Source of the DNA: an uncultured Thermomicrobiales bacterium
GTDB lineage: Bacteria; Chloroflexota; Chloroflexia; Thermomicrobiales; UBA6265
Direction of reading: 5' to 3'
Length of the DNA: 5,857 nt
Assembly (NCBI GenBank): GCA_902806395.1
Contig: CADCWH010000253.1
Span: 1-5,857 of the forward strand
How positions within the stretch are numbered: position 1 is the first letter of the stretch; each line of letters starts with the position of its first letter. Under the pieces are notes generated by a model that saw only the letters and a program-made list of their open reading frames with translations, was not told the origin of the DNA and made no database searches. The position numbers and the translations under genes were made by a program. Positions 1-5,017 of the stretch are shown one piece after another.

Positions 1-474
1 CCCTCCCGATCCCGTCTCACCTTGCGGTCCCGCTGGTCCCATCACCCCCTGCGGCCCGGGCTCGCCTCGCTCGCCTTGGGGACCCGCCGATCCAGTCTCG
101 CCCTGCGGCCCTGGTGCTCCTGCCGGACCCTGCTCGCCCGGTGCGCCGGGGTCACCCGTCAGCCCCTGTTCGCCTTGGGGTCCGGGCAGCCCCTGTTCGC
201 CTTGGGGTCCCATCTCCCCGGGCAACCCTTGAGGTCCTGGGTCGCCGGGTAGGCCCTGGGGACCCTGAGGCCCCGTTTGGTTCCAGGAAATGGGCACCTC
301 GTTGCCCCGGCAGGCGACCATGATCCGGACATTGCCCGTCTGGGCGTCGTAACAGCCGTTGATCACCCCGCCCGATTGGGCGTAGGCGGTGCCCGCCACC
401 CCGGCAACCAGCCCGACGATGAGCAGCACCGTCACACCGAATCGGGACGTCACCCGTGACCGCCACGTCATCAT
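1..474 (-). CDS. Secreted collagen-like protein, 3' end outside window
   Basis: I read this frame directly: from ATG at 474 it stays open to base 1 (158 codons, no stop), so the C-terminus is missing. Residues 1-32 look like a Sec signal peptide: basic start (WRSR), hydrophobic core about 14-28, and a TAYA|Q cleavage site. Residues 35-67 form a small head domain with the pattern GVINGCYD...TGNVRI...C...E.P.SWNQ; C41 and C55 could form a disulfide. From G68 to the window edge every third residue is glycine (30 complete Gly-X-Y triplets, no interruption), rich in GPQ, GEQ and GLP. This head-plus-collagen layout is known from Actinobacteria and Chloroflexota. The protein is probably exported and forms a triple helix at the surface or outside the cell. 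The second codon is also ATG (471). A purine-rich Shine-Dalgarno (GAGAGGA, 487-481) sits six bases before 474, favouring the first. The function is unknown beyond a structural or adhesive guess. Confidence 0.93.
   Translation of the reverse strand, partial: MMTWRSRVTSRFGVTVLLIVGLVAGVAGTAYAQSGGVINGCYDAQTGNVRIMVACRGNEVPISWNQTGPQGPQGLPGDPGPQGLPGEMGPQGEQGLPGPQGEQGLTGDPGAPGEQGPAGAPGPQGETGSAGPQGERGEPGPQGVMGPAGPQGETGSGG
160..210 (-). repeat. 27-bp tandem repeat in the collagen tract
   Basis: A 24-base identical block occurs at 160-183 and 187-210, a period of 27 bases. On the coding strand this is nine residues, three Gly-X-Y triplets (GPQGEQGLP then GPQGEQGLT). Identity at the DNA level, not only the protein level, suggests a recent duplication or slippage product within the collagen region. 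Confidence 0.85.
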
Positions 475-495
475 CTGCGATCCTCTCCCGTCGTG

Positions 496-513
496 AGCGG
501 AGCCACCTCCGCT
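496..513 (-). promoter_or_regulatory. Hairpin in the 5' leader of the collagen-like gene
   Basis: AGCGGAG (496-502) and CTCCGCT (507-513) are perfectly complementary with a four-base loop. In the collagen-like mRNA this stem would end nine bases before its Shine-Dalgarno (487-481). A role in translation control is only inferred from the position; chance occurrence in GC-rich DNA is possible. Confidence 0.35.
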
Positions 514-546
514 GCCCGTGCGACTACGGTACGAGGTCGCCCGGGA

Positions 547-579
547 TGGGGGAATACGCGATTCGACGTATTTCACCCA
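547..579. promoter_or_regulatory. Imperfect dyad, candidate operator
   Basis: TGGGGGAATACG (547-558) can pair with CGTATTTCACCCA (567-579) across an eight-base spacer. The pairing has one G-T wobble and one bulged A. The core AATACG-N8-CGTATT is perfect and less GC-rich than the surroundings. It lies 73 bases upstream of the collagen-like start codon, in the divergent promoter region. Dyads of this type are often binding sites for dimeric regulators; which regulator is unknown. Confidence 0.4.
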
Positions 580-734
580 CGGGGATCGGATCTGCTGGAG
601 GCACGTGGGGTCCTCTTGTCTGGGACGCACCGCATCGCCTCGTCCGAGCCCATGCCTCGCGCTACCGGTTCACGGCAGTTCCCATGACACCCTCGTCCCA
701 CCAAGGTCGGATGCGGAATATCGGCCGGTCCGGG

Positions 735-740
735 TATGAT
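735..740 (+). promoter_or_regulatory. Candidate -10 element for the receiver gene
   Basis: TATGAT matches the sigma-70 type -10 consensus at five of six positions and lies 75 bases before the receiver start. No convincing -35 hexamer is found 16-19 bases upstream. The bases after it (GCGGCGCC) resemble those after the candidate ahead of the cupin gene, TATGCT followed by GCGCCCC. Confidence 0.35.
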
Positions 741-799
741 GCGGCGCCCAGACATGACGACCCGTTGGACTCGACCCTCAGACTGGCGTGCTCGCCGCT

Positions 800-806
800 G
801 GAGAGA
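800..806 (+). promoter_or_regulatory. Ribosome binding site deciding the receiver start
   Basis: GGAGAGA lies nine bases before ATG 816. The next in-frame ATG (840) has no purine-rich stretch at the right distance, and the upstream in-frame starts would add unrelated low-quality sequence. Confidence 0.6.
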
Positions 807-815
807 CCCTCGACA

Positions 816-1220
816 ATGCCTTCCCCAGAACAGACGCAGATGGAGCGTCAACACATCTTCGCCGTGAACGGCTCGCCGGATCTCCTCGACGTGATCCGGA
901 CCCTGTTTCAGGACGAGAACTACAACGTCACCACGACCAACTTCATCCCCGATACGTTCGACCAGATCGCCACCGCCGCGCCGGCCGTGCTCATCGTCGA
1001 CCTAGTCAGGGGTGAAGAGGCGGGCTTCAATTTGTTAGAACAGCTCTCGCGCGAGGATGCGACGCGGGACCTCCCGATCATCGTCGTCTCCACCAGCCAG
1101 GCGATGATCGATGAGGCCCGGGCCCACCCCGCCCAGTACGGGCGGCGGCGGTTCCTCCGCAAGCCATTCGACATCGACGACCTGCTGACCATGGTGACGG
1201 ATCTCGTCGGCCGGGCATAA
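816..1220 (+). CDS. Stand-alone response-regulator receiver domain, atypical
   Basis: The 134-residue product is a single CheY-like receiver with no output domain. Strand 1 is HIFAV (13-17). The probable phospho-acceptor is D62 in VLIVDL, the strand-4 hydroxyl residue is S92 in PIIVVS, and the conserved lysine is K116 in RFLRKPFD. The two acidic residues that normally follow strand 1 and bind magnesium are replaced by N18 and G19. Magnesium-dependent phosphorylation may therefore be weak or absent, although D62, S92 and K116 are kept. The ATG at 816 is chosen because GGAGAGA (800-806) precedes it at a nine-base spacing and the receiver fold starts a few residues later. The frame is open upstream to 456, but that part is arginine-rich and family-less. 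No histidine kinase is adjacent, so the partner is unknown. The gene is probably monocistronic. Confidence 0.88.
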   Translation: MPSPEQTQMERQHIFAVNGSPDLLDVIRTLFQDENYNVTTTNFIPDTFDQIATAAPAVLIVDLVRGEEAGFNLLEQLSREDATRDLPIIVVSTSQAMIDEARAHPAQYGRRRFLRKPFDIDDLLTMVTDLVGRA

Positions 1221-1223
1221 GGG

Positions 1224-1258
1224 CTCGGGCGCCGTCCCCAGAATCGTCCCAGCCCGAG
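1224..1258 (+). terminator. Weak hairpin after the receiver gene
   Basis: CTCGGGC (1224-1230) and GCCCGAG (1252-1258) are perfectly complementary, starting three bases after the stop codon, but the loop is 21 bases and no T-run follows. It may help end the transcript; it is not a standard intrinsic terminator. Confidence 0.25.
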
Positions 1259-1521
1259 ATGGCAACGGTCATCGGGAGGGCGTGGCAGGATGTCGATCGG
1301 GTCATGCGGCCGGGCGGCGGGTCTGCTGCGTGCGAGGACCGGCTGTGCCGGGCACAGGAGGTCGACCTACCCCCAACGCCGCACGGCCATCCAGGCGTGT
1401 CACCCCTACGTTTGTCAGGACCCACCCGATGGGGTCTTCATCTTGGGGACGACGCTCCGCTCCCGATCATCGGTGCGGCCGTGAGCGCCCGCCGGTCGCG
1501 GAGGCTCGCTCATCACCATGC

Positions 1522-1527
1522 TATGCT
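1522..1527 (+). promoter_or_regulatory. Candidate -10 element for the cupin gene
   Basis: TATGCT, followed by GCGCCCC, lies 52 bases before the cupin start. It resembles the candidate ahead of the receiver gene (TATGAT followed by GCGGCGCC). No good -35 hexamer is visible. The call rests on the shared pattern and position only. Confidence 0.3.
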
Positions 1528-1565
1528 GCGCCCCTTGGTGGGCACCGAGCCGGCCGAACAGCACG

Positions 1566-1571
1566 AGGAGG
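1566..1571 (+). promoter_or_regulatory. Strong ribosome binding site fixing the cupin start
   Basis: AGGAGG is a full Shine-Dalgarno core, eight bases before ATG 1580. It decides this start over the much longer open frame that begins at 1259. Confidence 0.85.
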
Positions 1572-1579
1572 ATCGATCC

Positions 1580-2161
1580 ATGCGCCGCTTCTCAGCCTTG
1601 GTCCTCGTAGTCGTCATCGCACTCTTCGGGTTGATGGGTGCGTCCCAGCCCGCCGCCCGCGTCACCGCCCAAGATGGCACCCCATCGGCCGAGGGGGAGT
1701 TCGGTCTGGAAGGGGTGAGCTTCGAGCCCCTGGCCCTCGCCCCTGGAGTCACGCTCCCGAGCCAAGCCGATCTAGTTCTCGTTCGCCTCGGCCTCGAGCC
1801 AGGCGCGGTGCTGCCGGCCGACCCAGAGGATCCAGCGCTGGCGATGGTGCTCGTCGAGAGCGGTGAACTCACGCTGGTCCTCGACGGCCCAGTCACGATC
1901 ACCCGGGCGGGATCCTTCGCCCAGGCGTTGGGCACGGCCGAGGCGGGGGGCGCCTTCGTCGCCCCGGAGGAGACGGCCGCAGCCGGCGAAACCGTGACTC
2001 TGCAAACCGGTGACGTCGTCGTCTTGCCGCCCAACATCGGGGGTGAGATGCGTAACGACGGTGAGGAACCGGTGGTTGGCCTGGGCTTCATCGTGGAGCC
2101 GCCCTCCTCAGGTGGGGCCGTGCCGGCCGAGGGCACGCCTGAGGGAACACCGACGACGTGA
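1580..2161 (+). CDS. Secreted cupin-fold protein lacking metal-binding histidines
   Basis: The protein has 193 residues. Residues 1-30 form a Sec signal peptide: MRRF, a hydrophobic core of about 6-21, and VTA|Q cleavage after A30. The mature part reads like a cupin barrel: strands about 64-71 (DLVLVRLG), 87-101 (LAMVLVESGELTLVL), a turn DGPVTI, and a second half about 136-173 with GDVVVLPPN and EPVVGLGFIV. The LEPGAVLPA segment aligns with cupin motif 1, where the histidines should follow. Here the stretch is ADPEDPALAM, and the whole protein contains no histidine. A metal-dependent enzyme role is therefore unlikely; ligand binding or a structural role is more plausible. The C-terminus (175-193) is a flexible Gly/Pro/Thr/Glu tail. 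Both flanks are non-coding (359 and 139 bases), so it is probably transcribed alone. Family recognition comes from the fold pattern; the precise function is unknown. Confidence 0.85.
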   Translation: MRRFSALVLVVVIALFGLMGASQPAARVTAQDGTPSAEGEFGLEGVSFEPLALAPGVTLPSQADLVLVRLGLEPGAVLPADPEDPALAMVLVESGELTLVLDGPVTITRAGSFAQALGTAEAGGAFVAPEETAAAGETVTLQTGDVVVLPPNIGGEMRNDGEEPVVGLGFIVEPPSSGGAVPAEGTPEGTPTT

Positions 2162-2169
2162 TCCTCACG

Positions 2170-2216
2170 GTCCGGAGTGGCGATCGCTCGGCATACGGGC
2201 ATTCGCCGCTCCGGAC
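2170..2216 (+). terminator. Strong hairpin after the cupin gene
   Basis: GTCCGGAGTGGCGA (2170-2183) pairs with TCGCCGCTCCGGAC (2203-2216) over 14 positions with one G-T wobble. The 19-base loop can form an inner five-pair stem (2186-2190 with 2196-2200). It begins eight bases after the cupin stop. No T-run follows, so it may act as a Rho-aided or processing-stable 3' end rather than a classical intrinsic terminator. Confidence 0.55.
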
Positions 2217-2224
2217 GGCTCCAG

Positions 2225-2240
2225 CCGATCGCGTGATCGG
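2225..2240. repeat. Short perfect inverted repeat
   Basis: CCGATC (2225-2230) and GATCGG (2235-2240) pair perfectly across a four-base loop, nine bases after the large hairpin. It may be part of the same transcript end or an operator ahead of the next gene; chance is also possible. Confidence 0.3.
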
Positions 2241-2284
2241 TCCGGTCTCCGTTCGGTCATCTGATGAAGGGGAGGGATCGAGGC

Positions 2285-2291
2285 GAGGAGG
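2285..2291 (+). promoter_or_regulatory. Ribosome binding site fixing a GTG start
   Basis: GAGGAGG lies nine bases before GTG 2301. The nearby ATG at 2296 reads ATG-CCG-TGA and stops at once, so GTG is the real start of the following gene. Confidence 0.75.
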
Positions 2292-2300
2292 TCGCATGCC

Positions 2301-2576
2301 GTGAGTCCTCCCGCGTGGCTCGCGATCACCGGGGGCGTCGGCCTCCTCGCTGGCGTCATGCTTCGCTGGAGGGGATCGTGCCTACTCTTCCTCCTCGTCA
2401 TCGCGCTCGTAGTGGCGATCTATGCTTATGACGTGATTGATGGGGGGATCAACGAGGGGCTCGGCGGGGACCCGATCCCGCTCGCGGTCATCCTCGTCTT
2501 CGTCTTGGGTCCGTTCTTCCTGTCGGCGGGACTCGGTGCCGTCGTCGGAGCCTGGCTGAGGGACCGCCGGGCGTAG
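2301..2576 (+). CDS. Small integral membrane protein, unknown function
   Basis: The 91-residue product starts at GTG with a strong Shine-Dalgarno. It is hydrophobic over most of its length. Likely membrane segments are about 5-21 (weak), 26-43 (CLLFLLVIALVVAIYAY) and 59-84 (long, with PFFLSAGLGAVVGAW). A short acidic, glycine-rich loop (DVIDGGINEGLGGDP, 44-58) separates the last two, and the tail is basic (RDRRA). Residues R22, W23 and R24 between segments 1 and 2 suggest a cytoplasmic turn. I do not recognise the family and see no catalytic motif. It lies 139 bases after the cupin and 375 bases before the ABC operon in the same direction, so co-transcription with either is uncertain. Base composition resembles its neighbours. 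Confidence 0.75.
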   Translation: MSPPAWLAITGGVGLLAGVMLRWRGSCLLFLLVIALVVAIYAYDVIDGGINEGLGGDPIPLAVILVFVLGPFFLSAGLGAVVGAWLRDRRA

Positions 2577-2782
2577 GCCGTCGCCGGTGACCCGGTGCCC
2601 CGTCCTCCTCGGCCGATTGGCGCTCCACGTACCGAACGCTCTGCCCGACCGACAGAACCCCGGGAATCGACGCCACGGGGGAACCGGGCCACGAACGGGG
2701 TAGGGCGGGCGCGAGGTTGCGAACCACTCGGGTCCCACCTCGTCGGCGGGATGGCGCGACATCGCATGCCCTACCGGCGGGG

Positions 2783-2801
2783 GATGGGGCGTTGCCCCGT
2801 C
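2783..2801 (+). repeat. Hairpin 1 of the pre-operon cluster
   Basis: GATGGGGC (2783-2790) pairs with GCCCCGTC (2794-2801) over a three-base GTT loop, with one T-G wobble. No T-run follows. Confidence 0.5.
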
Positions 2802-2808
2802 GGTCGTT

Positions 2809-2816
2809 CCCATGGG
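2809..2816. repeat. Palindrome CCCATGGG in the pre-operon cluster
   Basis: This perfect eight-base palindrome has no loop, so it would not form a stable hairpin alone. It could be a protein-binding half-site pair or simply chance. Confidence 0.25.
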
Positions 2817-2822
2817 CGGGTC

Positions 2823-2841
2823 GACATCGCGACGCGATGTC
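2823..2841 (+). repeat. Hairpin 2 of the pre-operon cluster, perfect
   Basis: GACATCGC (2823-2830) and GCGATGTC (2834-2841) are exact complements over a three-base GAC loop. The same eight bases GACATCGC also occur at 2758-2765 without a partner. Confidence 0.55.
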
Positions 2842-2844
2842 CGA

Positions 2845-2869
2845 GGACCCTGGCCAACGGCCAGGGTCC
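2845..2869 (+). terminator. Hairpin 3 of the cluster, 11-bp perfect stem
   Basis: GGACCCTGGCC (2845-2855) and GGCCAGGGTCC (2859-2869) are exact complements over a three-base AAC loop. Only three bases separate it from hairpin 2, so the two stems could stack. It ends 82 bases before the permease A start. There is no T-run, so it could be a terminator for upstream transcription, an attenuator in the operon leader, or an operator. The type given here is the least specific reasonable guess. Confidence 0.5.
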
Positions 2870-2939
2870 AGCGTTGCGTCCTCACCACCACGTGCGAGAA
2901 CATATCGTGATGAGGAATTCGGCGCGACGTGCCGGGACC

Positions 2940-2944
2940 GGGAG
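2940..2944 (+). promoter_or_regulatory. Ribosome binding site deciding the permease A start
   Basis: GGGAG lies seven bases before ATG 2952. It supports this start against the 119-codon in-frame upstream extension. A GTG at 2946 is also in frame but too close to the site. Confidence 0.6.
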
Positions 2945-2951
2945 CGTGACC

Positions 2952-3860
2952 ATGCAGCGCGGTGATCTGCCCGGCGCGCCGGTCGTGACCGCTGAGTTGA
3001 TCCCCGCCAACGGTCGCTACGGCGAGGTCTTCGACCGGGGCTACCAGCGCTACGGCGGGGTCCGGCTCGGCCGGGGGCACGGCGTCTGGGCCGTGGCCCG
3101 CTACTCGATGCGGCGGGCGATGGGGTTCAAGAAGAGTTGGTCCTCGAAGGTGATCCCGTTCTTCGTCTACATCGCCGCCACCCTGACCGCCGTGATCCCG
3201 ATCGGCATCGAAGCCTTCATCGACCAGAGGGTGATCGGGTATCCGGAGTTCTTCGGCTTCCTCTACCTGCTGCAGGGGATCTTCATCGCCACCATCGCGC
3301 CGGAGTTCCTCTGCAGCGACCGGCGGGAGAACGTGCTGTCGCTGTACTTCTGCCGCGCCATCACCCGGCTGGACTACCTGTTGGGCAAGCTGCTCGGGGC
3401 GGGGCTCCTGGCGCTGACGGTGACCCTGGCTCCTGCCCTGATCCTCTGGTTCGGCCGGCAATCGCAAGCGGACGCCCCCCTGGACGCCCTGTGGAGCAAC
3501 CTGCCGGACCTGGGACGATTGGTCTTCGTCGGCGTGATGCTGGCGCTGTACCTAAGTTCCGGCGGCCTGATGATCTCCTCGTTCACGGGTCGCAAGAGTA
3601 TCGCGGTGGCGGTGATCATCGTCGGTGTCGTGGTCATCGAGGCGCTCGTTGGCCTGCTGAGCGTGGCCGTGGACGGGGACCTCCAGCGGTACAGCATCGT
3701 CGTCAGTCCGACCTTGGTGTCGGCCGGCCTATCCGACAGCATCTTCCGGCCGGATGATCCGACACTCGATTTTCCGTGGTGGGGATATGCGGTCACCATG
3801 GTCGTGACGATCCTCGGGTGCATCGCGATCATGTACCGGCGTTACGTCCGTGAAGACTGA
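2952..3860 (+). CDS. ABC-2 type transporter permease A
   Basis: The 302-residue protein has a hydrophilic N-terminal tail (1-65) with GEVFDRGYQRYGG and RYSMRRAMGFKKSW, then about six membrane segments near 67-89, 99-118, 144-167, 188-208, 217-240 and 275-296. Between segments 2 and 3 lies APEFLCSDRRENVLSLYFCR followed by AITRLDYLLGKL. This matches the cytoplasmic coupling region typical of ABC-2 permeases that contacts the ATPase. The topology and the adjacent ATPase gene make the assignment firm at family level. It is the first gene of the operon, 39 bases before the ATPase start, and is probably half of a heteromeric exporter with permease B. The substrate is unknown; ABC-2 systems move drugs, lipids, polysaccharides or peptides. 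The start is chosen from the Shine-Dalgarno and the onset of family-like sequence; MRNS at 2910 is an alternative start without a good ribosome site. Confidence 0.88.
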   Translation: MQRGDLPGAPVVTAELIPANGRYGEVFDRGYQRYGGVRLGRGHGVWAVARYSMRRAMGFKKSWSSKVIPFFVYIAATLTAVIPIGIEAFIDQRVIGYPEFFGFLYLLQGIFIATIAPEFLCSDRRENVLSLYFCRAITRLDYLLGKLLGAGLLALTVTLAPALILWFGRQSQADAPLDALWSNLPDLGRLVFVGVMLALYLSSGGLMISSFTGRKSIAVAVIIVGVVVIEALVGLLSVAVDGDLQRYSIVVSPTLVSAGLSDSIFRPDDPTLDFPWWGYAVTMVVTILGCIAIMYRRYVRED

Positions 3861-3884
3861 CCGACATCGTCTATGGAATGTGAT

Positions 3885-3890
3885 GGGAGG
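3885..3890 (+). promoter_or_regulatory. Ribosome binding site deciding the ATPase start
   Basis: GGGAGG lies nine bases before ATG 3900. The in-frame ATG at 3873 has no Shine-Dalgarno, and ATG 3987 has only a weak one. Confidence 0.65.
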
Positions 3891-3899
3891 CGCGACCTC

Positions 3900-4940
3900 A
3901 TGGTAATCGCACCAGGAGTTCGGACCGGGCGGGACGACGTTTTCGACGGATCGGTTGGGACCCTGGCGCCGCCGACCAGCGACGAGATGGAGAGAGACCG
4001 TCTTCCTGGACTCTCTGTCGGGCAACAGCCGGCCATCACGGTAGAGGCGGTCTCCAAGTGGTATGGCGACATCGTGGCCGTCTCTGACGTCTCCTTCGGC
4101 GTTGCGCCCGGGGTCACGGCGCTCCTCGGCCCGAACGGCGCCGGCAAGTCGACGGTGCTGAAGATGATCGCGGGGCTGGTCGCGCCGTCCTCCGGTCGGG
4201 TGATGGTGGCGGGCCACCCGCCTCGGGGCAAGGCGGCCGACTACCGCCGCCTTGGCCTGGTGCCTGAACAGGAGGAGATCTACCCCTTCCTGACCGGCCG
4301 CGAGTTCGTCCGTTTCAATGCCTTGCTCCAGGACCTCTCCGACCCCGACCGGGCGACCCGCGACGCGATCGACCTTGTCGAGATGACCGACGCGGCGGGT
4401 CGGCCGATCGGTGGCTACTCGAAGGGCATGCGACAGCGGATCAAGGTCGCCGCCGCCCTCGTCCACGACCCCGAGGTCCTGCTGCTGGACGAACCGCTCA
4501 ACGGGATGGACCCCGTCCAGCGTGTCCGACTAATCGAACTGATGCGCCAGCTCGGCGCGGCGGGAAAGACGGTCCTCGTTTCGTCGCACGTGCTGGTCGA
4601 GGTGGAACGATTCGCCCAGAGCATCTTGGTCATCGTCAACGGCAAGCTGGCTGCCGCCGGTGACTATCGGACGATCCGGGAGCGCATCGACCGCCACGAC
4701 CATGTGATCGGTATCCTGACCGACGATCCCCGCCGCCTGGCAGCCTCCCTGGTGGCTGACGATGCGATCCGTTCCGTCCGCTTCGACGGCCCGGGCCGAA
4801 TCGTGGTCGAGACCAACGATGTCCAGCGCTGTGCCCGTCTCGTGCCGACTGTGGCCAGCACCGAGGGCATCCGGCTGCGGGGTATCCAACCCGCCGACGA
4901 GTCCCTGACCTCGGTCTTCGAATACCTGACGGAGCGGTGA
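3900..4940 (+). CDS. ABC-2 type transporter ATP-binding protein
   Basis: The 346-residue ATPase energises the exporter at the inner face of the membrane. Numbered from ATG 3900: A-loop tyrosine Y55 in KWYGD, Walker A GPNGAGKST (77-85), the Q-loop region PEQEEIYPFLTGRE (122-135), signature YSKGMRQR (173-180), Walker B VLLLDEP (193-199) with E198, D-loop GMDP (202-205), and H-loop H230 in VSSH. All catalytic residues are present. The position that usually holds the Q-loop glutamine appears to be E123, with Q124 next to it, a pattern seen in some ABC-2 ATPases. YSKGM instead of LSGGQ is usual for the CcmA/drug-export type. The ABC domain begins near residue 46, so there is an extra 45-residue polar N-terminal stretch; a later start at 3987 would shorten it to 16. 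The C-terminal 100 residues are an accessory domain. The stop overlaps the next start (ATGA). Confidence 0.95.
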   Translation: MVIAPGVRTGRDDVFDGSVGTLAPPTSDEMERDRLPGLSVGQQPAITVEAVSKWYGDIVAVSDVSFGVAPGVTALLGPNGAGKSTVLKMIAGLVAPSSGRVMVAGHPPRGKAADYRRLGLVPEQEEIYPFLTGREFVRFNALLQDLSDPDRATRDAIDLVEMTDAAGRPIGGYSKGMRQRIKVAAALVHDPEVLLLDEPLNGMDPVQRVRLIELMRQLGAAGKTVLVSSHVLVEVERFAQSILVIVNGKLAAAGDYRTIRERIDRHDHVIGILTDDPRRLAASLVADDAIRSVRFDGPGRIVVETNDVQRCARLVPTVASTEGIRLRGIQPADESLTSVFEYLTER

Positions 4941-5017
4941 TGAGCCACGACACCACCCACGTCCCCGAACGACACCTTTCCAGGTCCACAGTCCCCGCCA
5001 CAGAGGCGCGGCGATGA
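4940..5017 (+). CDS. 25-codon mini-ORF linking ATPase and permease B
   Basis: ATG 4940 overlaps the ATPase stop (ATGA) and has GGAG five bases upstream (4931-4934). After 25 codons the frame ends in TGA at 5015-5017, which overlaps the permease B start by ATGA. The peptide is polar, starts MSHDTTHVPERH and ends ATEARR, with four arginines and three histidines; it has no membrane segment. Three readings are possible: a coupling peptide that carries ribosomes across the gap, a real small protein, or the original N-terminal tail of permease B split off by a one-base frameshift. Joining the two frames would give a permease of about 285 residues with a hydrophilic tail, as permease A has. I recognise no family. 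Confidence 0.4.
   Translation: MSHDTTHVPERHLSRSTVPATEARR

Larger units (their letters stand above)
475..815. other. Divergent intergenic region, no gene seen
   Basis: This 341-base stretch lies between the start codons of the minus-strand collagen-like gene and the plus-strand receiver gene, so both promoters should be here. The open frames crossing it translate to arginine- and proline-rich sequence with no recognisable family and no good ribosome binding site. It holds a short 5'-UTR hairpin (496-513), a long imperfect dyad (547-579) and one candidate -10 element (735-740), each listed separately. Confidence 0.6.
1221..1579. other. 359-base spacer without a supported gene
   Basis: This stretch lies between the receiver stop and the cupin start. 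The frame of the cupin is open back to 1259, but the extra residues are arginine- and histidine-rich, resemble no family, and would precede a clear signal peptide. The stretch holds a weak dyad just after the receiver stop (1224-1258), a short GACCC/GGGTC stem (1419-1436) and a candidate -10 (1522-1527). No tRNA-like fold or coding sequence was recognised. Confidence 0.55.
2577..2951. other. 375-base non-coding leader region with clustered dyads
   Basis: The frame of permease A is open back to 2595, but this extension is arginine- and proline-rich, unlike the family, and is interrupted in character by strong inverted repeats. I therefore treat the region as untranslated. The first 200 bases show only a four-pair stem around 2715-2725. 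The last part holds four consecutive dyads (2783-2869). A weak TATCGT at 2913-2918 could be a -10 element but lacks a -35 partner. No RNA family was recognised. Confidence 0.6.

Noticed and set aside
152..466. Minus-strand frame of 104 codons in the collagen region
   Set aside because: It overlaps the collagen-like gene in another frame. The Gly-X-Y frame has a signal peptide, a ribosome site and a perfect three-residue period, which this one lacks.
456..815. In-frame upstream extension of the receiver gene
   Set aside because: The added 120 residues are arginine-rich, match no family, cross the divergent promoter region and overlap the start of the collagen-like gene.
877..900. Inverted repeat CCGGATC...GATCCGG
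   Set aside because: It lies inside the receiver coding sequence and is explained by codon choice in GC-rich DNA.
1419..1436. GACCC/GGGTC stem in the spacer before the cupin
   Set aside because: Only five pairs with an eight-base loop and no T-run, far from any stop codon.
1259..1579. In-frame upstream extension of the cupin gene
   Set aside because: A full Shine-Dalgarno and a clear signal peptide start at 1580; the extension would bury the signal peptide.
2889..2894. CACGTG palindrome before permease A
   Set aside because: Six bases is too short to separate from chance, and no second copy or nearby promoter supports it.
2382..3467. Minus-strand frame of 361 codons across permease A and the leader
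   Set aside because: Its product is rich in histidine, arginine, aspartate and proline, typical of the reverse strand of a GC-rich membrane-protein gene, and it runs through the hairpin cluster.
3729..4466. Minus-strand frame of 245 codons opposite the ATPase
   Set aside because: It is the mirror of the well-supported ATPase gene and shows no domain of its own.
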